From Fictibacillus halophilus (GTDB lineage: Bacteria; Bacillota; Bacilli; Bacillales; Fictibacillaceae), in the NCBI RefSeq assembly GCF_016401385.1, contig NZ_JAEACF010000001.1, forward strand, positions 3,038,001-3,102,000: a DNA stretch of 64,000 nucleotides. Direction: 5' to 3'. Of this stretch, positions 53,021-62,478 are shown piece after piece. Under the pieces are notes generated by a model. The model saw only the letters and a list, made by a program, of their open reading frames with translations. It did no database searches and was not told the origin of the DNA. The position numbers were made by a program, and so were the translations under genes. The first letter of the stretch is position 1, and the number at the start of each line of letters is the position of its first letter.

Positions 53021-53767
53021 TTAATATTCAGACGTAATTATTGGTGTGCCAATTGTGACAGTTGTTCCGCTGCCCAATCCTTCAGATCGCAATGCCACCT
53101 GAAGATTCATTTTATGTTGATGACCGGTATAAATCGCTTGTTCCCACTGCTCAGTATATGCAGAAAGCGACACAAACGTCTCTTCTTTTAGTTCCTCGAC
53201 AGGATCACCAGAAAAGGCGCGTACCAATTCATTTGCTTGCGAATACAAATCAACCACCATTTTATCACCGTATGTACCGGTAACACAAGAGAAAATTTTG
53301 GGATTTCCTCCAATTGATTGTTCAACACGGCTATCGATCAGGTTCTGGATTTCTTTCCAATTTTGATTTGCATTTACAAGTCCTTCAACCGCATAAATAA
53401 AATACGATGCAGATTGATCTTTTTGGGGGTATGTAATGACGGTAATCTTCTCTCTAACCCCGATGTCATTACGCTCAAATAATCCGGTCATTTTATAATG
53501 TCCGGCTTCCTCTTCCGTTACCGCCCAGTTAAATTCAGGATAATTACGTTTAAGCTCTTCTGCTTGTTTTACATACCCTAGTCCTTTAGATGTAAAACCT
53601 GTTTGACCACGAAAATACATAGTCCATTTGTCAGGCGTTGCACCACTGTCTTTTAGAACGTCTATTATATGTGTAACTTCATTTGTTTTTTCATCTGTTT
53701 TTGCATATCCAGAAGTAATCATAACTAATAGCAAAATCGCTGTAATCGTCATCGTCCATTTTTTCAT
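53021..53767 (-). CDS. ywmB: YwmB-family secreted protein
   Basis: 248 residues from MKKWTMTITAILLLVMITSG, a signal peptide ending near YAK. The body (about 30-248) matches the YwmB family with a TATA-box-binding-like fold, including RNDIGVREKITVITYPQ, FIYAVEGL and NPKIFSCVTGTYGDKM. It sits just before murA, its conserved place in bacilli. Function unknown, probably extracytoplasmic. The ribosome site is spaced 12 nt, so an ATG four codons earlier is possible. Confidence 0.88.
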   Translation of the reverse strand: MKKWTMTITAILLLVMITSGYAKTDEKTNEVTHIIDVLKDSGATPDKWTMYFRGQTGFTSKGLGYVKQAEELKRNYPEFNWAVTEEEAGHYKMTGLFERNDIGVREKITVITYPQKDQSASYFIYAVEGLVNANQNWKEIQNLIDSRVEQSIGGNPKIFSCVTGTYGDKMVVDLYSQANELVRAFSGDPVEELKEETFVSLSAYTEQWEQAIYTGHQHKMNLQVALRSEGLGSGTTVTIGTPIITSEY

Positions 53768-53876
53768 TCCCCAGCACATCCTCTCTATTTCTCATTGTTG
53801 CCAATGAAACAGAGGATATCCGTGGAAGTTGTAGTCATATTCCGACAAATCCACTACTTCAGTAAAAGTTGTGAAG

Positions 53877-54110
53877 TCATCCAAATAGCTGACTAAGATT
53901 CGTGGAATACTGTAGATACTTTAGAAAAAAATCGCTCGCTATGCTCGCTAAGCTGATCACTAGAAGTATGTATAACACTCTAGCCTGCATGACCTTACCT
54001 TTTTTGATCCATTTATCAAAATGAACGGCCTGCAATGCCCACCAAGAGATCACGAGAAACAATAGATGTACGATGATATGTAACAAAGCTTGTTGTCCGA
54101 TTGGAATCAT
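53877..54110 (-). CDS. ywzB: DUF1146 family membrane protein (YwzB)
   Basis: 77 residues with two membrane segments (about 8-27 and 43-62) and the family motif SWWALQAVHFDKWIKKGKVM between them. AGGAGGT lies upstream of the ATG. DUF1146 genes occur between the ATP synthase/nuo region and ywmB-murA in bacilli, exactly as here. Function unknown. Confidence 0.9.
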   Translation of the reverse strand: MIPIGQQALLHIIVHLLFLVISWWALQAVHFDKWIKKGKVMQARVLYILLVISLASIASDFFLKYLQYSTNLSQLFG

Positions 54111-54375
54111 TTAAAAGTCTGACCTCCTCATTACATATTTCGACATCTTTAAGCATAAATCTTTCCCGACATTTTAGATAGATACTTTATCCCTAGTAAG
54201 GTGTTTTGAAAGCCCTTTCTTTCGATAAGTTCAAAAAGTTGTAACGACTAATAAATGTCAATCTCGATAGATAGTCGTTTCACTATGATTAGACGAAACA
54301 AAACGTAAGAAGTTACGGTAGTTTTGGCTCATTTTTTGGGTTTTTTTCGGGTGAGGACTACTGTTCAAGAAAGTT

Positions 54376-54503
54376 GTTGATTTCCGTTTCAGATGCTCGC
54401 TTTCCGCGGGGCAGGCGGTGAGCCACATTCGTACGTTTCACTCTTAAGTGTCTCACCTGCCCACCTGTCCCGCAGGAGTCTCGCATCTTACACTACAATC
54501 AAC
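54376..54503. repeat. 128-bp palindromic repeat element, copy 2
   Basis: Same length and ends (GTTGATT / AATCAAC) as the copy at 17872, with GCTCGCTTTCCGCGGGGCAG and CCTGTCCCGCAGGAGTCTCG intact. It lies in the 531-bp gap between nuoN and ywzB. The rest of that gap (54111-54375) is A/T-rich without recognisable features. Confidence 0.88.
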
Positions 54504-54579
54504 AGTCAAAGTAGAAATTAAAAGATTAAAAAGACGCTAGCTCTTATTATTTCTAAAGAATACTTATTCTTAAGAAACT

Positions 54580-54621
54580 AAAAAAGCCCATCAACCTCTC
54601 ACTAAGGAGAAGGTTGATGGA
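54580..54621 (-). terminator. Terminator of the nuo operon
   Basis: Minus-strand stem CCATCAACCT / AGGTTGATGG (54611-54620 with 54588-54597) followed by six T residues, just after nuoN. Confidence 0.88.
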
Positions 54622-54641
54622 CTACCATTTGAGCTCAACAA

Positions 54642-56174
54642 TTAATGATCATGCGTATGAACTTCTGTTTCGATCTGCATGAAGAATTCGTTCACATCAA
54701 AGTTTCCGTAAAAGAAGTCGAGTGCGAGATCTGGCATAACCCCTAGAATTAAAACCGATGCCGTACAGAATGCGAGTACAGCAGCCATTCCCCCCGGGAT
54801 TGAAACCTTTGGTCCCTCACTATCACGGAAAAACATGATCGCAATAATATTAAAGTAATATACGTACGATACGAGCGTGGTTGCCATCATAACAGCGGCT
54901 AGCCAATATTGTGCCTGCTCAAGCCCAAGCGCTCCCATAAAGATTCCAAACTTCCCGATAAAACCTGCCGTAATCGGAATACCGGCAAGAGAAAGAACAA
55001 AGAACGTCATCGGAACCGCGAGCCACGGTGAGCGGCGGAACAATCCGCGGAAAACGCCGATATCATTTGAACCTTCTTGACTTGTTAACAGCTGAATGAC
55101 GGTGAACGCGCCAATATTCATAAACAAGTACGCCAACAGATAAAACCAGATCAATTCAAACAACAATGACGAATTTGAAACGAACGGTACTAAAATGTAA
55201 CCTGCTTGTGCAATTGAAGAATATGCAAACATCCTTTTTATGTTGCGTTGACGAAGTGCCGTAACGTTACCAATGATCATCGTTGCCGCAGCTAATGCCA
55301 TTACATACGGCTGAACTTGCAGCAGAATCGGTTCCTTATCGATCCCTGGAGCCGCGATGAAACAGATGATGATCACACGCAGCAAGATCACAAAGCCTGC
55401 TGTTTTAGACACGACACTCAAGAATGCTGTAACTGGAACAGGCGCACCTTCATATACATCTGGTGCCCACATGTGAAGTGGAGCGGCCGCGATCTTAAAC
55501 GTTAGTCCTGCAAACGTGATGATGAATGCGAAGAAGATGAGAAAGCTGTGCTCTAACAGTTCAAGGTTCCCCATGTTCTCTGCGATCTTGAACAGGTTTG
55601 TCTCTCCGGTCAGTCCGAAAATGTAACTCATTCCAAAAAGGGTGATAGCCGTCGCGATTCCGCCTGACACGATATACTTAAACGCTGATTCATTGCTTCG
55701 TTTATTACGCCTCTCGAGTCCAGCCATAACATAGGAAGAAAGGGATAGAAGTTCCAGACCGACAAACAAAGTGATCAAGTCAGCGCTGGATGCCATCATC
55801 ATGGCTCCTAATAGAGCTGCGAGGAGCAGGTAATAAAATTCTCCCCTATTCTCCTCAAGGTCTTCTTTTTTATAATTGGAAGAGAGAACAATAACTAATA
55901 ACGTTCCTAACAAGAGTAGAATCTTAAATGCTTTAGAGAAAGAATCAAGTCTGTACGTATCATACAGAATCGACGTTACTTCTATATCGAGCTGCATAAA
56001 AATCGTGATAAGAGCAGCTAGAATACCTGCTCCAGCAAGCCAGGCTAGTGGCTTCCTGCTCGATTCTTTTTTCATAAAAAGGTCGATAACAGATAAAAGG
56101 GTCGCAACCCCTAAGATAATAAATTCAGGAGTCATAACACTCCATCTAAACGATAATAAAGTATCTAGATCCAT
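54642..56174 (-). CDS. nuoN: NADH-quinone oxidoreductase subunit N
   Basis: 510 residues, about 14 membrane segments, antiporter-like subunit of complex I. Key blocks are FKIAAAPLHMWAPDVYEGAP (with the conserved Lys) and NIKRMFAYSSIAQAGYILVP. GGGGG precedes the ATG. It ends in a His-rich tail (EVHTHDH). It is the last gene of the nuo operon and is followed by a terminator. Confidence 0.96.
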   Translation of the reverse strand: MDLDTLLSFRWSVMTPEFIILGVATLLSVIDLFMKKESSRKPLAWLAGAGILAALITIFMQLDIEVTSILYDTYRLDSFSKAFKILLLLGTLLVIVLSSNYKKEDLEENRGEFYYLLLAALLGAMMMASSADLITLFVGLELLSLSSYVMAGLERRNKRSNESAFKYIVSGGIATAITLFGMSYIFGLTGETNLFKIAENMGNLELLEHSFLIFFAFIITFAGLTFKIAAAPLHMWAPDVYEGAPVPVTAFLSVVSKTAGFVILLRVIIICFIAAPGIDKEPILLQVQPYVMALAAATMIIGNVTALRQRNIKRMFAYSSIAQAGYILVPFVSNSSLLFELIWFYLLAYLFMNIGAFTVIQLLTSQEGSNDIGVFRGLFRRSPWLAVPMTFFVLSLAGIPITAGFIGKFGIFMGALGLEQAQYWLAAVMMATTLVSYVYYFNIIAIMFFRDSEGPKVSIPGGMAAVLAFCTASVLILGVMPDLALDFFYGNFDVNEFFMQIETEVHTHDH

Positions 56175-56177
56175 GAT

Positions 56178-57695
56178 TTAGCCCCCTAACCCTAGCAGAA
56201 TGCTATCTAATGTCGGACGGAGCATATCACTTAACCATGCAGGATAGATGCCGATAAACAAAATCGCTGCAAGCAAGATAAACGCCGGAATTCGTTCTGT
56301 TGATGAAAGGTCGTGTGCGTTTGATAGTTCTTTTTCAGTTCCAAACGTGATCGCCAACACCGCTCGCAACACATAAACTGCCGTTAAAATTAGGCCTAGT
56401 GCCCCTACAGCGGCTAACACAGGCATCTTCTCAAACAATCCTAAAAACGCCATGAACTCGCTTATAAAACCTGACATTCCTGGAAGGCCTAATGATGCGA
56501 GTCCACCTGCGAGCATCACACCTGCAAAGATCGGCATCCTTTTCGCGACTCCACCAAAGTCTTTTAACTGTGATGAACCACCTCGTTCGTAGAGAACACC
56601 TACTAAAAAGAACAACAGAGCCGAGATCAATCCGTGTGAAACGACTTGGAACACTGCACCAGTCATACCCGCTTCGTTCAATGCGGCGAGACCGATTAGA
56701 ACGATTCCCATATGTGAGACAGACGAGTAAGCTAAGACGCGTTTCAGATCACGCTGTGTGAGTGCTAAGAATGCTCCGTAAAGCAGGTTAATCACGCCGA
56801 ACAATCCGATGATAAAAGCGAGTGACTCAAACTGATCAGGAAACAGTCCTGCCCCAAAAACGATCAAGCCGTACGCACCAATTTTTAAAAGAATACCTGA
56901 GTGAAGCATAACGATCGGCGGTGGCGCCTGAACGTGGACCCTCACCATCCATGAGTGAAGCGGTGCGACCGGCAGCTTGACTGCAAACGCTATAAGAAGT
57001 GCGATCAGCATCCCCATCTTAAAATTCTTTGTGATGTTCATCTCGTTCAGTTCAGATTGCGGAAGCGAGAATGTATAAGCTAGCTGATCAAAATTCATCG
57101 TCCCCGTCTTCATGAACATCGCCACGAATGCGATCAGAAGAATAGCTGAACCGACCCCGTTATAGATCAAAAAACTGTAAGCTGCTTTTTCTTTTTCAAG
57201 ATAACCCCAGCGTCCGATGAGGAAAAACATCGGAATGAGCGTGATCTCAAAGAAAATAAAGAACAAAAATAAATTTTGGGCGGCGAATACGCCGATCATG
57301 CCCATCTCAAGCAAGAAGAATAAAATGAAGTAACTTCTCCAATCCTTTTTGATCGAAAACGATGCAATGGCAGCAAGCACACTTACAACCGTTGTTAATA
57401 AGATAAGCACCATCGATAGACCGTTAACGCCCACTTCATAAAAGATCGGATAGCTCACATCACCATTCGACTGAAAGACTTCATAAGACACCCACTGAAA
57501 CTTTTCAGCAAGCTGAAGACCTTCGCCCGATTTATTGAAAGCAGACAACGTAACGAGCGCGGTACCTAGCGGAAATAATGTACCTAATACCCCGATCCAT
57601 TTGATCGACTTCTCATCTTGAGATGGAGTAAATAGGAGAACCAAAACGCCTAACAAAGGGGAAAGAATTAATATCGATAGAAGCCATGTGTTCAT
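56178..57695 (-). CDS. nuoM: NADH-quinone oxidoreductase subunit M
   Basis: 505 residues, about 14 membrane segments. Conserved blocks are FFEITLIPMFFLIGRWG (Glu on helix 5), FAVKLPVAPLHSWMVRVHVQ (Lys on helix 7) and RDLKRVLAYSSVSHMGIVL. It is one of three antiporter-like proton channels of complex I. It starts 4 nt inside the nuoL end and lies 3 bp before nuoN. Confidence 0.96.
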   Translation of the reverse strand: MNTWLLSILILSPLLGVLVLLFTPSQDEKSIKWIGVLGTLFPLGTALVTLSAFNKSGEGLQLAEKFQWVSYEVFQSNGDVSYPIFYEVGVNGLSMVLILLTTVVSVLAAIASFSIKKDWRSYFILFFLLEMGMIGVFAAQNLFLFFIFFEITLIPMFFLIGRWGYLEKEKAAYSFLIYNGVGSAILLIAFVAMFMKTGTMNFDQLAYTFSLPQSELNEMNITKNFKMGMLIALLIAFAVKLPVAPLHSWMVRVHVQAPPPIVMLHSGILLKIGAYGLIVFGAGLFPDQFESLAFIIGLFGVINLLYGAFLALTQRDLKRVLAYSSVSHMGIVLIGLAALNEAGMTGAVFQVVSHGLISALLFFLVGVLYERGGSSQLKDFGGVAKRMPIFAGVMLAGGLASLGLPGMSGFISEFMAFLGLFEKMPVLAAVGALGLILTAVYVLRAVLAITFGTEKELSNAHDLSSTERIPAFILLAAILFIGIYPAWLSDMLRPTLDSILLGLGG

Positions 57696-59560
57696 GTGAA
57701 GTACCCCCCTGTTAATGCGACGATCAGCAATAGAATCACGATGCCAAAAATGGCGAACGTCCCATACGTTTGAACCTGCCCGTTTTGAAGACGTGAGCCT
57801 ACCTTACTTAACCCTTGAACGCCACTCACAACTGCTGCCACGAGTCCGTCCACGATATATTTATCAAACAGGACGCCAAGTTTGCTCAACCCCTTCGTTC
57901 CTTTAACGAAAGTCGCGTCGTATCCTTCATCCACGTACCACTTGTTATAGATCACGTTGCTGAGTCCTGGCAAAGACCGTGTAATCCAATCGCGGGAAAG
58001 TGTTCCTTTTTGGTAGATCAGATAAGCTAGACCGATTCCTAAAAGAGACGATGCTGTTGCAACGATCGGAATCCAGCTTGGACCGTGATGATCTCCATGC
58101 GGTAGTTCAACAGGGCCTCCTGCTAAGTAATCCGTTAAAAACGTACCGAACCATGCTGTGTTCAGGTAACCCGCCGCAATAGCCAGCACACCTAGAACAA
58201 TCATCGGAAGCGTCATGACACTTGGTGATTCATGTACGCCACTCTGATCGCCGCGCGGTTTTCCTGTAAACACAAGGAAAAATAGACGGAACATATAGAA
58301 CGCCGTCATGAAAGCGGCAATGACTGCCAGCCAGAACAATCCGTAACGGCCATCTGCGTACGTACTTGCTAGGATTTCGTCTTTTGAAAAGAAACCTGAT
58401 AATAGCGGAACTCCTGAAATGGCTAGAGCACCGATCAAAAAGAGAGGTCCTGTCAGTCGGAGCTTTTTCCAAAGTCCGCCCATCTCTTCAATGTTTTGTG
58501 TATGTACAGCATGAATCACGCTTCCTGCAGCTAAGAACAATAACGCTTTAAAGAATGCGTGCGTCGTTAGGTGAAAGATCCCTGCCACATAACCGGATGC
58601 GCCAAGTGCAAGCATCATGTAACCCAACTGGCTGACCGTTGAATACGCCAACACGCGTTTGATGTCTTTTTGCATAAGACCGATCGAAGCTGCAAAGATT
58701 GCCGTTACCCCACCTACTACAGCAACGACTGTTAAAGCTGTTTCTGAGGCTTGAAAGAGCGGATACATCGCAGCGACCAAGTACACCCCTGCCGCGACCA
58801 TCGTGGCAGCATGGATAAGGGCTGATACGGGTGTCGGTCCTTCCATCGCGTCCGGAAGCCACGTATGAAGAGGCAGCTGACCGGATTTTCCGATCGCTCC
58901 CACAAAAATACATAGTGCGGTAAGTGTCAGCATGCCAGAGGATATATCACCATTTCGGACAGAGGCAAATATTTCGTCATACTCAAAGCTACCAACCTGC
59001 CAAAATAGTAAAACCATTCCGATAAAAAGACCAACGTCCCCGATTCGGGTCATGACAAATGCCTTTTTCGCAGCGGCTTTTGCTTCTGGTTTAAAATAGT
59101 AGAATCCGATCAACAAGAACGAACCAAGTCCAACAAGCTCCCAAAACATATAGAGCTGTAATAGATTCGGAGAAAGAACGAGTCCGAGCATCGCAAAGGA
59201 AAACAATCCTAAATAAGCAAAGAACACGGGAAATCGTTCATCGCCATGCATGTAACCTTTTGAGTAAAGATGTACAAGAAAACTGACGAGTGAAACGATC
59301 ACAAGCATAAGAGCATTCAGCGGATTGACTTCATATCCCATCGTGATGGCCCGCTCACCGATCTCGAACCACGTGCCCTCAACCTTAATCCCGTCACCTT
59401 GCCACACCGCGATCCAAACCCCGAGAGATAGAATGAGCGATAACCCGGTTAGAAGCACACCGATCCATGCAGTGCCTTCATTTTTTGATTTTCTAAAAAT
59501 CAGCAATAAAACGAAGGATAAAAGCGGGAACAACGGTATAAGCCAACTATTCTGCAACAT
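57692..59560 (-). CDS. nuoL: NADH-quinone oxidoreductase subunit L
   Basis: 622 residues, about 16 membrane segments with the C-terminal lateral helix region. Blocks include FWELVGLGSFLLIGFYYFKP, GKSGQLPLHTWLPDAMEGPT, SALIHAATMVAAGVYLV and KDIKRVLAYSTVSQLGYMML, all diagnostic of NuoL. It overlaps nuoM by 4 nt. Confidence 0.97.
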   Translation of the reverse strand: MLQNSWLIPLFPLLSFVLLLIFRKSKNEGTAWIGVLLTGLSLILSLGVWIAVWQGDGIKVEGTWFEIGERAITMGYEVNPLNALMLVIVSLVSFLVHLYSKGYMHGDERFPVFFAYLGLFSFAMLGLVLSPNLLQLYMFWELVGLGSFLLIGFYYFKPEAKAAAKKAFVMTRIGDVGLFIGMVLLFWQVGSFEYDEIFASVRNGDISSGMLTLTALCIFVGAIGKSGQLPLHTWLPDAMEGPTPVSALIHAATMVAAGVYLVAAMYPLFQASETALTVVAVVGGVTAIFAASIGLMQKDIKRVLAYSTVSQLGYMMLALGASGYVAGIFHLTTHAFFKALLFLAAGSVIHAVHTQNIEEMGGLWKKLRLTGPLFLIGALAISGVPLLSGFFSKDEILASTYADGRYGLFWLAVIAAFMTAFYMFRLFFLVFTGKPRGDQSGVHESPSVMTLPMIVLGVLAIAAGYLNTAWFGTFLTDYLAGGPVELPHGDHHGPSWIPIVATASSLLGIGLAYLIYQKGTLSRDWITRSLPGLSNVIYNKWYVDEGYDATFVKGTKGLSKLGVLFDKYIVDGLVAAVVSGVQGLSKVGSRLQNGQVQTYGTFAIFGIVILLLIVALTGGYFT

Positions 59561-59578
59561 AATCGTCCATCTCCTTCC

Positions 59579-59893
59579 TTATCGCTTCATCGTATCCATC
59601 TCATCCACGTTGACCGTCTGTCTGTTGCGGTACAGTGCAATGAGAATCGCAAGTCCGACTGCCGCTTCTGCCGCAGCAACTGTGATTGTAAACAGCGAGA
59701 AAATCTGACCTGTTAAACCAGGATTTATTGAGTATTTAGCAAAAGCGACGAGATTAATATTTACAGCATTCAGCATCAGTTCAATCGAAATAAGTACAAT
59801 GACTGCATTTCGTTTTGTTAATGCACCAAACAAACCGATGCAGAACAGGATCAAGGCAAGCATCAAGTAAGCTGCTAAAGGGACAGAGCTCAT
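59579..59893 (-). CDS. nuoK: NADH-quinone oxidoreductase subunit K
   Basis: 104 residues, three membrane segments. The conserved Glu lies in [20 protein letters not shown] and a second in [18 protein letters not shown]. It is part of the central proton path of complex I. The ATG overlaps the nuoJ stop by 4 nt. Confidence 0.97.
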   Translation of the reverse strand: MSSVPLAAYLMLALILFCIGLFGALTKRNAVIVLISIELMLNAVNINLVAFAKYSINPGLTGQIFSLFTITVAAAEAAVGLAILIALYRNRQTVNVDEMDTMKR

Positions 59894-60402
59894 TTTTTTG
59901 CCTCCTTTTCATCGTCATCCCGCTTTGCCAGAATGATAGAACCGATTAAAGCTACAAGCAGCAGGACGGATGTTAACTCAAACGGAATCACATAATGCGA
60001 ATACAGTTCTATTCCGATCTTTTTCGTATTATCGATGTGAAGCTCTGCATTCTGCTGACCAAAATCAAGGTCTTTGATCTTGCCGTACATGATCAGGAAG
60101 AAAAGTCCGATCGCAAGCCCGGTTAAGATGACTTTTAACCGTGGTGCACGCTTTTCTTTTTCCTGATGACGTGTGAGCATGATTCCAAACAGCATGATGA
60201 TCGTGATAGCTCCTGAGTAAATTAGCACCTGCACGACGGCAACGAACTCTGCTGATAGTGTGATGTAAATCCCTGCAATGGCAATAAACGTAAAAATAAG
60301 AGCAACAACCATGTGAACGACATTGGAAAGGTTAATAAGAAGAACGCCGCCGGCAATGGCTGTTAAGGCGAGAAAGAAAAATGCGATCATTTCACCGGTC
60401 AT
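59890..60402 (-). CDS. nuoJ: NADH-quinone oxidoreductase subunit J
   Basis: 170 residues, five membrane segments. [19 protein letters not shown] and [19 protein letters not shown] are typical (the latter contains the mobile helix 3 region). The C-terminus is charged ([12 protein letters not shown]). Overlaps nuoI and nuoK by 4 nt each. Confidence 0.96.
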   Translation of the reverse strand: MTGEMIAFFFLALTAIAGGVLLINLSNVVHMVVALIFTFIAIAGIYITLSAEFVAVVQVLIYSGAITIIMLFGIMLTRHQEKEKRAPRLKVILTGLAIGLFFLIMYGKIKDLDFGQQNAELHIDNTKKIGIELYSHYVIPFELTSVLLLVALIGSIILAKRDDDEKEAKK

Positions 60403-60818
60403 GCTTTGTTCTCCTTTCTAACATTCTCGTCGTTCTCATCGAGCCACTCGAGGTTTTTAAAAAGTTCATCACGGCTGTATTCTGCAAGCTCGAACTGATT
60501 CGTCATGACGATCGCTTCAGTCGGACATACTTCTGTACACAAATCGCATAAGATGCAGATTTCAAAGTTGATGTCGTACGTGTCGATGATCTTCCCTTTT
60601 TTTGCAGGATCGGGATGCGGCTTACCTGTTAACTGAATGCAGTCGGTCGGGCAGATCTGCGCGCATTGGTTACAGACGATACATTTTTCGGGATAAAACT
60701 TTTGGATGCCGCGGAAACGGTCAGGCATCTGAATCGGCACGTCTGGATAGCTTGTGGTGACGTTTTGTTTTGTTAGGTTTTTGACGGTATAGCTTAAACC
60801 TTTTACAAGACCTTTCAT
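60399..60818 (-). CDS. nuoI: NADH-quinone oxidoreductase subunit I (2 x 4Fe-4S)
   Basis: 139 residues. Two complete cluster motifs, CIVCNQCAQICPTDC and CILCDLCTEVCPTEA, bind clusters N6a and N6b that pass electrons towards quinone. The C-terminus is charged. Between its start and nuoH lie 661 bp of repeat elements, unusual inside this operon; a separate promoter or read-through would be needed. Confidence 0.97.
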   Translation of the reverse strand: MKGLVKGLSYTVKNLTKQNVTTSYPDVPIQMPDRFRGIQKFYPEKCIVCNQCAQICPTDCIQLTGKPHPDPAKKGKIIDTYDINFEICILCDLCTEVCPTEAIVMTNQFELAEYSRDELFKNLEWLDENDENVRKENKA

Positions 60819-60920
60819 CCTGAGATCACGCTCCTTATGCGTTGGTCTTTCGATTGATAGAGCACTCTATTACGGACTAGAACCTTTTTGAGTGATTTCG
60901 CTTTGTCGTGTTGTGAAAGT

Positions 60921-61049
60921 GTTGATTTCCTCTCCAGGATGCTCGCTTTCCGGGGGGCGTGCGGTGAGCCTCCTAGCGCTCTGCGCTGTTAGGAGTCTCA
61001 CCTGTCCCGCTGATCCCCCAGGAGTCTCGCACCTTGCGATCCAATCAAC
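60921..61049. repeat. 129-bp palindromic repeat element, copy 3
   Basis: Ends GTTGATT (60921-60927) and AATCAAC (61043-61049). The interior is diverged from copies 1 and 2 (CCGGGGGGCGTGCGG, and CCCCCAGGAGTCTCGC). It lies inside the nuo operon between nuoI and nuoH. Confidence 0.85.
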
Positions 61050-61190
61050 TATTCGAGGAAGCATGCTTGTAATACTTCCAAAGATTTAATAGCTCGACTT
61101 TTGAAATTCAGAGTGATGGCTAAGGTCATTCTATAAAGCTTTTTTTCAAGAAGCTTGTTGCTTTTTAATCTTTTCTACCTTCTTTGAACT

Positions 61191-61444
61191 GTTGGTTGTA
61201 GTGAAAGGTGTGAGACTCCTGCGGGACAGGTGGGCAGTTCTAAATGTGAAAGTGGCTCGTTCAGCCCCGACAAGCAAAAGGTGAATAGACAAGGAAGGTG
61301 TTCTTTGCCTTCATGGTCTATTTAACTTTTGACCTCGAGGGGCTAGCCACTGCAACTAGACAGGTGAGACACTTAAATGTGAAACATTCGAATGTGGCTC
61401 ACCGCCTGCCCCGCGGAAAGCGAGCACCTGAAACGGAAACCAAC
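61191..61444. repeat. Palindromic repeat element, copy 4, inverted and interrupted
   Basis: Read backwards it is the same element (ends GTTGGTT and AACCAAC; CTCCTGCGGGACAGGTGGGC and CACCGCCTGCCCCGCGGAAA). It is split near 61237 by about 125 bp that resume as GGTGAGAC near 61361. The total of 254 bp equals one 128-bp element plus the insert. Confidence 0.85.
61237..61361. mobile_element. Small palindromic insert nested in copy 4
   Basis: About 125 bp, itself an imperfect palindrome: AGTGGCT ... AGCCACT near the ends, and AAAAGGTGAATAGAC facing GTCTATTTAACTTTT inside. No coding capacity. The borders are placed by comparison with the uninterrupted copies, with an uncertainty of a few bases; CAG may be the target duplication. 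Confidence 0.65.
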
Positions 61445-61479
61445 TCCCACAATAACCAGCAGTGCTGCCTTAAGCTCTT

Positions 61480-62478
61480 TTATAAAAACAGTTCCTTAAC
61501 AGCTGCACTGACAAAAATGTTTAGCAGTGCTAGCGGCAGCAGGACCTTCCATGCGAAGCCCATCAGTTGATCGGCGCGGAGTCGTGGCAGTGTTCCGCGA
61601 ATCCAAATCATGAAAAATACGACGATGCTGAATTTGACGCCGAACCACAACATCCCTGGGATAAAATCTAAGAACGGGATCGGGTTCCAGCCTCCTAAGA
61701 AAAGAACGGTTGTTAAGGATGCCATCGCAAACAGATATACATATTCTGTAAGCATGAAGAACGCCCAGCGAAATCCTGAGTATTCGACGTGATAGCCCGC
61801 GACGAGCTCTGACTCTGCCTCAGGCAAGTCGAACGGTGTACGGTTCAACTCAGCGATCGAGGAGATCAAGAATACGAAAAATCCAATCGGTGTTAAAAAG
61901 ATGTAGGCAATGTTTTCTTGGCCTCTTACGATATCGTTTAAGTTCAGGCTGCCAGCGAACAAGATTACTCCGATCACGGAGATAACGAGCGGAATTTCGT
62001 ATGAAATCATCTGTGCTGCAGCACGCATGCCGCCGAGTAACGAGTACTTATTGTTTGATGCCCAGCCACCCATTAAGATGCCGATCGTTGAAATTCCTGA
62101 AACGGCTACGTAATACAGAAGGCCGACGCCAAGGTCTGCGAACTGCATGTTTTCTGAGAACGGAATCGTCGCGAGCACCATGAACGCTGGAGCAAACGCG
62201 ATGACAGGTGCTAATATGAACAACGGCCGATCAGCTAGTTTCGGTATGGTGTCTTCTTTTATCAGAAGTTTAAAAACGTCCGCAACGGTTTGTAGAAGAC
62301 CGAATCTTCCTCCAACCCGGTTTGGCCCTGTCCGCATCTGCATGAACCCGAGCACTTTTCGTTCCGCTAGAATCGCGTAGGTTACGAACCCGAGAACCGT
62401 TACGAGTAGTGCCGCACCGAGCGCAAAGAAGATGGCAACATGTGTCCAGCCAGGTTGTGTGTATAAAAGATCCTCCAT
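61480..62478 (-). CDS. nuoH: NADH-quinone oxidoreductase subunit H
   Basis: 332 residues, eight or nine membrane segments, quinone-site subunit. Conserved blocks are AERKVLGFMQMRTGPNRVG, GLLQTVADVFKLLIKED and FDLPEAESELVAGYHVEYSG. It overlaps the nuoD stop by one base. A 661-bp repeat-filled gap follows before nuoI. Confidence 0.97.
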   Translation of the reverse strand: MEDLLYTQPGWTHVAIFFALGAALLVTVLGFVTYAILAERKVLGFMQMRTGPNRVGGRFGLLQTVADVFKLLIKEDTIPKLADRPLFILAPVIAFAPAFMVLATIPFSENMQFADLGVGLLYYVAVSGISTIGILMGGWASNNKYSLLGGMRAAAQMISYEIPLVISVIGVILFAGSLNLNDIVRGQENIAYIFLTPIGFFVFLISSIAELNRTPFDLPEAESELVAGYHVEYSGFRWAFFMLTEYVYLFAMASLTTVLFLGGWNPIPFLDFIPGMLWFGVKFSIVVFFMIWIRGTLPRLRADQLMGFAWKVLLPLALLNIFVSAAVKELFL

